A model generated the notes under the pieces. It saw only the letters and a list, made by a program, of their open reading frames with translations. It had not been told where the DNA came from and searched no databases. Shown here one piece after another: positions 1 to 4,285 of a stretch of 5,937 bases of DNA (positions are counted from its first letter, which is position 1; every line of letters starts with the position of its first letter). Origin of the DNA: an uncultured Eubacteriales bacterium. GTDB taxonomy: Bacteria > Bacillota > Clostridia > Oscillospirales > Oscillospiraceae. The DNA lies in assembly GCA_905202605.1 (NCBI GenBank), contig CAJKSU010000179.1:1-5937 (forward strand), given 5' to 3'. Both the position numbers and the translations under genes were made by a program.

Positions 1-1854
1 AAGCCGGAGTGCGTCCACATCGGCGCGGTTTGCCCGCTGCCCCACGGCACAGATTACAGTGTCGCAGGGGATGGTTTCCACAGTACCGTCCTCATTTTTC
101 ACCACAAGTCCTTCGGCGGTTACGGACTGGCCGGCGGTGCCCAGATGCACCTTGACACCCTCGTCGATCTTCTGCATGAGGATGGGACGGTGACGGATAT
201 TGCAGTCCGGAGCCAGAGTATTCCGCATTTCCACCAAATGAACGGTCTTGCCTGCCTGCTGGAGGTGTACGGCGCACTCGCAGCCTGCCAGCCCGCCGCC
301 CAGAACGACGACCGTATCTGCGACCTTTTCCTGCTGGAGATAGTAGTCGTTGACCACTACCACGTTGTCCCCGTCGATGCCCGGCAAGGGCGGCACGATG
401 GGATTGGAGCCCACGGCAAGAATCAGGGCATCGGGCTTCTCGGCCTCCACATACTCGGGCGTGACGGTGGTATTCACCCGGATTTCTACGCCCTCTGCCA
501 GAGCCTGACGTTCCAGTGTCAGTCCCAGCTCATACATTTCATGCTTAAAGTCAATGGCCTGCTCAGACTTGAGAATACCGCCAACCTGATCGGACTTCTC
601 ACAGAGAACCACCTGATGTCCCCGCTGGGCTGCGGTGATGGCGGCCTTCAGACCGGCAACGCCGCCGCCAGCCACCAGAACCTTTTTCGATTTGCGGGCC
701 GGTGCCACATCTGTGCCTTCGATCTCTCTGCCGATAAGGGGATTTACTGCACAGCGGCGGGTGCCGGTAACGGGTCGCTCTGCCATACAGGTGAAGCAGC
801 GGAGGCACTTGACGATCTTGTCCTCCTGACCTGCGGCCACTTTGTTTGGCAGGAAGGGGTCAGCCAGCAGTTCACGGGCCATGTAGATGATATCAGCCTT
901 GCCGGAGGCGATGATCTCCTCCATCATGGCGGGATCATTGATGGCGCCGATGGTGGCAACGGGCTTGCTCACATGCCTTTTGATCTCTGCTGCCAGATAG
1001 ACGTTGCCGCCATGGGGGGCGAACATGGGCAGATGGGTGTTGAAGAAGCCAAATTGATAGGAGCCTGCGGACACATGGATGAGATCCACATAGTCCTCCA
1101 GAGCATGAGCAATACGGCAGCCCTCCTCCAGATCATAGCCGCCCTCGAACAGCTCTGAGCCGGACATTCTCAGCTCAATGGGGAAGGTGGGACCCACGCT
1201 TTCACGAATGGCGGTGAGAATTTCCCGGGCAAAGCGCACCCGGTTTTCAAGGCTTCCACCGTATTCATCCTCCCGCTTGTTGAACCAGGGAGACAGGAAC
1301 TGATTGATGAGCCAGCCGTGGCCGGCGTGTACCATGATCATCTCATAGCCTGCCCGTTTTGCAAGAGCGGCGGTTTCACCGTAGGTCTTTACAATATCAG
1401 CGATCTGCTCCTTGGAAAGCCCCTTTACCGGAGTGCCGTCAGGCCGGACGTTGTCGCTGGGACCCCACTGGCAGATGCCCTTCTGCTTGCCCCGGTCGGT
1501 GAGATAGGTGCCTGCATACTGACCGGAATGGGAAAACTCGATGCTAGGTACGGCACCGTGACGGCGGATCGCGTCAGCCATAAAGGTGTGTGCCGCCAGA
1601 TTGCCTGGGGTGGTCAGATTCAGATGGAGCATATGGCTGCCGTCGGTTTCCGGATGCACCACCAGCTCACTGACGGTTACGGCAGCGGCGCCACCTCTGG
1701 CGCGAAGCTCATAAAAGCCCTGCGTTCTGGGGCCGGGGGAGCAATCGGCGGTGATGTCTGTTGCACCCATGGGGGCGGAGAACATACGGTTTCGGAAGGT
1801 AACGTTGCCCAGTCGGATGGGGCTGGTAAGATGAGGATATGGATTGGTCGGCAT
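1..1854 (-). CDS. NADH:flavin oxidoreductase, fused OYE/4Fe-4S/FAD type (2,4-dienoyl-CoA reductase or enoate reductase-like), 3' end missing
   Basis: A flavin- and iron-sulfur-dependent reductase that would pass electrons from NAD(P)H through FAD and a 4Fe-4S cluster to FMN, probably reducing an activated C=C bond in the cytoplasm. The frame is open from ATG 1854 to the window edge (618 codons); relatives run to about 640-670 residues, so only a short C-terminal piece is missing. An N-terminal TIM barrel (about 1-340) shows PM at 28-29, the H176-x2-H179 substrate pair, and FLSPxxNKRxDEYGGSLENR near 186-205. Cluster cysteines are C350, C353, C356 and C368. A GGGxAG FAD motif lies at 396-401, with the acidic residue E419 after it, and a second GGGLAG nucleotide motif at 519-524. 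The start is supported by AAAGGAG eight bases upstream. The residue matching the covalent-FMN cysteine of trimethylamine dehydrogenase is glycine (G30), so FMN is probably bound non-covalently. The family is certain; the substrate is unknown. BaiCD/BaiH-, enoate- and dienoyl-CoA-reductase-like roles all remain possible. Confidence 0.93.
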   Translation of the reverse strand, partial: MPTNPYPHLTSPIRLGNVTFRNRMFSAPMGATDITADCSPGPRTQGFYELRARGGAAAVTVSELVVHPETDGSHMLHLNLTTPGNLAAHTFMADAIRRHGAVPSIEFSHSGQYAGTYLTDRGKQKGICQWGPSDNVRPDGTPVKGLSKEQIADIVKTYGETAALAKRAGYEMIMVHAGHGWLINQFLSPWFNKREDEYGGSLENRVRFAREILTAIRESVGPTFPIELRMSGSELFEGGYDLEEGCRIAHALEDYVDLIHVSAGSYQFGFFNTHLPMFAPHGGNVYLAAEIKRHVSKPVATIGAINDPAMMEEIIASGKADIIYMARELLADPFLPNKVAAGQEDKIVKCLRCFTCMAERPVTGTRRCAVNPLIGREIEGTDVAPARKSKKVLVAGGGVAGLKAAITAAQRGHQVVLCEKSDQVGGILKSEQAIDFKHEMYELGLTLERQALAEGVEIRVNTTVTPEYVEAEKPDALILAVGSNPIVPPLPGIDGDNVVVVNDYYLQQEKVADTVVVLGGGLAGCECAVHLQQAGKTVHLVEMRNTLAPDCNIRHRPILMQKIDEGVKVHLGTAGQSVTAEGLVVKNEDGTVETIPCDTVICAVGQRANRADVDALRL

Positions 1855-1862
1855 ATATGGAA

Positions 1863-1869
1863 CTCCTTT
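1863..1869 (-). promoter_or_regulatory. Ribosome binding site of the flavin oxidoreductase
   Basis: On the minus strand this reads AAAGGAG and lies 8 bases before the ATG at 1854. It is a near-consensus Shine-Dalgarno site at ideal spacing, and it fixes the start of the minus-strand gene. Confidence 0.8.
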
Positions 1870-1919
1870 CAGCTGCTGGTATTCTGTAGTGATTTTGATG
1901 ATTGGTTTGATTCATAAGT

Positions 1920-1948
1920 ATCATAATGTGACTTGTCTGATTTGTACA
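1920..1948 (-). promoter_or_regulatory. Candidate sigma-70/SigA promoter for the flavin oxidoreductase
   Basis: Read on the minus strand, a -35-like TGTACA (1943-1948, 4 of 6 consensus bases) is followed after exactly 17 bases by a -10-like TATGAT (1920-1925, 5 of 6). Transcription would start near 1913, leaving a leader of about 60 bases before the ATG at 1854. The -35 box touches the left arm of the inverted repeat at 1948-1984, so a protein bound there could affect this promoter. Called by eye from consensus only. Confidence 0.4.
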
Positions 1949-1984
1949 GCAACAAAGGATTGATGGTTTTCACAATTTGTTGCT
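1948..1984. repeat. Perfect 9-bp inverted repeat between divergent promoters, candidate operator
   Basis: AGCAACAAA at 1948-1956 and its exact reverse complement TTTGTTGCT at 1976-1984 are separated by 19 bases. The centre lies at 1966, between the minus-strand and plus-strand candidate promoters. Each arm also sits within a smaller TTGT/ACAA symmetry: TTTGT-n6-ACAAA at 1941-1956 and ACAA-n-TTGT at 1972-1980. No T-run follows the right arm in the manner of an intrinsic terminator, and the stem is AT-rich, so a protein-binding site is more likely than a hairpin terminator. The regulator is not encoded in this window. The repeat is seen directly; the operator role is inferred. Confidence 0.5.
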
Positions 1985-1985
1985 T

Positions 1986-2015
1986 TTGTTTAGGCCTCCT
2001 TTCCTGTATGATAAT
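1986..2015 (+). promoter_or_regulatory. Candidate sigma-70/SigA promoter for the molybdenum operon
   Basis: TTGTTT (1986-1991, 3 of 6 consensus -35 bases) is followed after 18 bases by GATAAT (2010-2015, 5 of 6 consensus -10 bases). An overlapping alternative -10 is TATGAT at 2007-2012. The weak -35 starts just after the right arm of the inverted repeat, which would suit activator dependence. Transcription would begin around 2020, giving a leader of about 30 bases before the ATG at 2054, too short for a molybdenum-cofactor riboswitch. Called by eye only. Confidence 0.35.
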
Positions 2016-2053
2016 AACATCCCGAAATATACGGCGAAAGAAGGCGGAAACGC

Positions 2054-2650
2054 ATGAAAATCGGCGGACTGATCGTGGCGGCAGGCCTCTCATCCCGTAT
2101 GGGGGCGTTTAAGCCCATGCTGCCGCTGAAGGGAGAAACGATTCTGCGGCGGGGCGTTTTGACAATGCTGGAGGCAGACTGTGACCCGGTAGCAGTGGTC
2201 ACGGGACACAGGGCAGAGGAAATTCATGAAAGCCTTTCTGATCTTCCTGTAACCTGTCTGTACAATCCGGAATATGCCCGGAGTCAGATGCTTGATTCGG
2301 TGAAGCTGGGGCTACAGTGGCTTGTGGATCAGTGTGACCAGGTTCTGTTTTCCCCTGGAGATGTGTGCCTTTACAGGGAGGAAACCGTAAGAGTACTCGT
2401 CAACAGGGAAAGCCTCTTTGCTCAGCCGGTTTATCAGGGGCAGCCGGGACATCCGGTGCTGTTTTCTGCGCAGCTGATCCCCGATATTCTCTGCTTTGGC
2501 GGAGATGGAGGACTGGCCGGATTTCTGAAGTCGGCGCCTGTGCTTCAAGTTCCTGTGGAGGATCCGGGCATTCTTTTGGATGCCGATACCAGAGAGCAAT
2601 ATGAAAGACTTCTGGACTATGTGCGAAAGTGGAAGGAAGGCAGACGATGA
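2054..2650 (+). CDS. mocA: MocA-like molybdenum cofactor cytidylyltransferase (MobA-like NTP transferase)
   Basis: A 198-residue NTP-transferase-fold protein that probably joins CMP to molybdopterin-Mo to form the cytosine dinucleotide cofactor used by xanthine oxidase-family enzymes. The N-terminal nucleotide-binding signature is clear: VAAGLSSRMG at 8-17, then K20 and LPL at 23-25. The AAG triplet is typical of MocA-type cytidylyltransferases, where guanylyl MobA has AGG. Other family features are TGH at 50-52, the metal-binding-type GD at 102-103, GHPVLF at 132-137 and GDGG at 150-153. The residue two after the aspartate is cysteine (GDVC), where relatives usually have proline. The start has AAGAAGG-like purines about 9 bases upstream (near 2039-2047). 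Its stop overlaps the next gene's start as ATGA (2647-2650), so translation is coupled. CMP specificity is inferred from motif and neighbours; a GMP-adding or other nucleotidyl transfer role is not excluded. Confidence 0.83.
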   Translation: MKIGGLIVAAGLSSRMGAFKPMLPLKGETILRRGVLTMLEADCDPVAVVTGHRAEEIHESLSDLPVTCLYNPEYARSQMLDSVKLGLQWLVDQCDQVLFSPGDVCLYREETVRVLVNRESLFAQPVYQGQPGHPVLFSAQLIPDILCFGGDGGLAGFLKSAPVLQVPVEDPGILLDADTREQYERLLDYVRKWKEGRR

Positions 2651-3258
2651 TCTATCTGATCCGCCATGGAGAACCTGCGTTTCCGGATGGAAAGCGATTT
2701 TGCCTGGGACGAATGGATCTGCCGCTGTCTGCTGCCGGTCAGGAGCAGGCAGAACAGGTGGGACTGTATCTCCAAAGAAAACTGCCAAATGCTAGGATCG
2801 TTTCCAGTCCGCTGCTGAGATGCAGACAGACCGCCGGCCCGGCGGGGCTGCCTTATGAGATCTGCCCGGAGCTGGCAGAAGTAGATATGGGATGCTGGAC
2901 GGGACTTCCCTTTGATGAGATCAGACTTCGGTGGCCGGAACTGTATGAACGGCGGGGCAGAGATCCTTTATATATATCTCCGCCCGGCGGCGAGACCATG
3001 AGCCAGTGCGGAACCCGTGTGACAGCATGCCTCCGGCGACTTCTGGAGGAAAAGCCGGAAAAGGATCTTGTCATCATTGCCCACAGCGGTGTCAACCGAA
3101 TGCTACAGGCGGCGCTGACCGGAACGAAACTGCCGGAAGTAATGAGTTGTGGAACCATTACCGGAGTGACTTGGCAGCAGGAGCGCTTTCGAGTAGCATT
3201 CTCGGGACAGGCTCCTGAAGTGTTGATACAGCAGGAGATTAATTATGGAGAGGAGTGA
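2647..3258 (+). CDS. Histidine phosphatase family protein (phosphoglycerate mutase / CobC-like), in a molybdenum-enzyme operon
   Basis: A 203-residue cytoplasmic phosphatase of the histidine phosphatase superfamily. The catalytic RHG triad is at 6-8, with H7 the presumed phospho-accepting histidine. It is followed by GRMDLPLSAAG at 21-31, SSPLLRCRQTA at 53-63 with R58, a probable acid residue E78 in ELAEVDMGCWTG, and the second catalytic histidine H146 in IIAHSGVNR. All core catalytic residues therefore appear present, and the length suits small family members such as alpha-ribazole phosphatase. ATG 2647 is chosen because AAGGAAGG ends at 2640, six bases upstream, and the protein then begins directly at the family strand. 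The in-frame ATG at 2629 would add six residues and has no better ribosome site. The gene overlaps the nucleotidyltransferase stop by 4 bases and its own stop lies within the xdhC start region, so it is embedded in the cofactor cassette. The substrate is unknown; a role in cofactor maturation or clean-up is inference from position. Confidence 0.9.
   Translation: MIYLIRHGEPAFPDGKRFCLGRMDLPLSAAGQEQAEQVGLYLQRKLPNARIVSSPLLRCRQTAGPAGLPYEICPELAEVDMGCWTGLPFDEIRLRWPELYERRGRDPLYISPPGGETMSQCGTRVTACLRRLLEEKPEKDLVIIAHSGVNRMLQAALTGTKLPEVMSCGTITGVTWQQERFRVAFSGQAPEVLIQQEINYGEE
3247..3255 (+). promoter_or_regulatory. Ribosome binding site deciding the xdhC start
   Basis: GGAGAGGAG ends at 3255. Its AGGAG part (3251-3255) lies 8 bases before the TTG at 3264, the best Shine-Dalgarno geometry available. 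The in-frame GTG at 3255-3257 overlaps this site and would have only the upstream GGAG at 4-base spacing, so TTG 3264 is preferred. Confidence 0.6.
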
Positions 3259-3263
3259 CTGCG

Positions 3264-4250
3264 TTGAAAGATCTGTTTGATTCGGCCTATTGGCTGGTTC
3301 ACACCGGCGAAAGGTGTGTACTGGCGATGATCCGCAAAAGCAGCGGATCAACTCCACGGGGACAGGGCGCAGGAATGCTGGTGCTTGAGGATGGCTCCGT
3401 GCGCTGCACCATCGGCGGCGGCTTTCTGGAGTGGTCTGCAGTGGAAACGGCACGGGATGTGCTGAAAAATGGCTCCGGCATCGTGGAGCGTTTTGAACTG
3501 CGGGGCGTAGATGCCACAGTCTCTGACGCCATCTGCGGCGGTGACGCCGAGGTCTGCTACTGCCTTTTGGATCGTCGTTCACTTCCGGTGCTGGAGAGGC
3601 TGTACTCTGCCCGGCGGGATCGAATCCCCGGGGAGTTCTTTCTCGTCCAGAAGGGGGAGGACGTAATCCTCTGCTGCCGGGTTTCCGGAAAAACGGTCCT
3701 GCCCCAGGGAGTGGAGGAATCCATTGCCGGAAGGCTGGACGAGGACGACCCTCAGCAGCTATTCCATGGACTGCTTCCTGTGACGCCCAGAGTGATTCTG
3801 ATGGGTGCCGGGCATGTGGCAGAGGCCACTGCCAAGGTTGCCCGGACAGCGGGCTTTGACTGCGTGGTGGTGGATGACCGGGAGGAATACGCCTGCCCAC
3901 AGAGATTCCCCGGAGCGGAGTGCATCGTCTGCGATGCCTACGACGAGCTTTTGCCTGAGAAGGTGTCTGCTCAGGACTTTATTGTCATTGTTACCCGGGG
4001 ACACCGCAACGACCGGGAGTCCCTTGCCTGGGCCCTTACCACAAAGGCCGGCTATGTGGGGATGATCGGAAGCCGTACCAAGCGCGACCTCATCTATCGC
4101 TCTTTGGAGGAGCAGGGCGTTTCCCGGGAAAAGCTCGCCTGGGTACATTCCCCCATCGGTCTGCCCATCGGCGGCAGAACCCCGGGCATGATCGCTGTGT
4201 CCATTGTGGCGGAGCTGATTCAGGTTTATACGGCGCAATGCGCTGAATGA
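3264..4250 (+). CDS. xdhC: XdhC/CoxI-family molybdenum cofactor maturation and insertion protein
   Basis: A 328-residue accessory protein. Characterised XdhC proteins bind molybdenum cofactor, help it receive its terminal sulfido ligand, and deliver it to xanthine dehydrogenase-type enzymes without being part of the final enzyme. The N-terminal XdhC/CoxI domain shows SSGSTPRG at 26-33 and TIGGGFLE at 49-56. The C-terminal Rossmann-like domain starts with PRVILMGAGHVAEA near 175-188, with GAGHVA at 181-186. It continues with VTRGHRND, GMIGSRTK at 266-273 and PIGLPIGGRTPGMIAVSI near 297-314. Both domains are intact. The start is taken as TTG 3264 because of the GGAGAGGAG at 3247-3255. GTG 3255 would add three residues and overlap the preceding stop codon. 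The gene follows the histidine phosphatase with almost no gap and precedes the Mop-type enzyme by 35 bases, which points to that enzyme as its client. Family identity is near certain; the exact start is less so. Confidence 0.93.
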   Translation: MKDLFDSAYWLVHTGERCVLAMIRKSSGSTPRGQGAGMLVLEDGSVRCTIGGGFLEWSAVETARDVLKNGSGIVERFELRGVDATVSDAICGGDAEVCYCLLDRRSLPVLERLYSARRDRIPGEFFLVQKGEDVILCCRVSGKTVLPQGVEESIAGRLDEDDPQQLFHGLLPVTPRVILMGAGHVAEATAKVARTAGFDCVVVDDREEYACPQRFPGAECIVCDAYDELLPEKVSAQDFIVIVTRGHRNDRESLAWALTTKAGYVGMIGSRTKRDLIYRSLEEQGVSREKLAWVHSPIGLPIGGRTPGMIAVSIVAELIQVYTAQCAE

Positions 4251-4285
4251 CACATATAGAAGAACTGACGAAAGGATGATACAAT

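Noticed and set aside
145..1158. Long plus-strand open frame (337 codons)
   Set aside because: It lies wholly inside the minus-strand flavin oxidoreductase, which has clear cluster and nucleotide-binding motifs. The plus-strand product has no recognisable motif and reads as a mirror of GC-biased codons.
1318..1917. Plus-strand open frame of 199 codons
   Set aside because: It is antisense to the N-terminal barrel of the flavin oxidoreductase and runs through its promoter region.
1948..1984. Inverted repeat as an intrinsic terminator
   Set aside because: No gene ends here on either strand, the stem is AT-rich with a 19-base loop, and there is no proper T-run after the stem.
2016..2053. Molybdenum-cofactor riboswitch in the operon leader
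   Set aside because: The predicted leader is only about 30 bases and has no extended helices, far too short for that riboswitch class.
2629..2646. Upstream ATG 2629 as the start of the histidine phosphatase
   Set aside because: ATG 2647 has AAGGAAGG at six-base spacing, forms an ATGA overlap with the previous stop, and starts the protein directly at the family's first strand.
2965..2978. TATATATAT run
   Set aside because: It lies within the phosphatase coding frame and is explained by its codons (Leu-Tyr-Ile-Ser); there is no supporting promoter geometry for a downstream gene.
3103..3900. Minus-strand open frame of 265 codons
   Set aside because: It is antisense to the phosphatase and xdhC genes; the product is rich in Pro, Arg and Ser, typical of a spurious frame.
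4251..4285. Terminator or separate promoter between xdhC and mop
   Set aside because: The 35-base gap has no GC-rich hairpin with a T-run and no convincing -35/-10 pair; only the mop ribosome binding site is evident.
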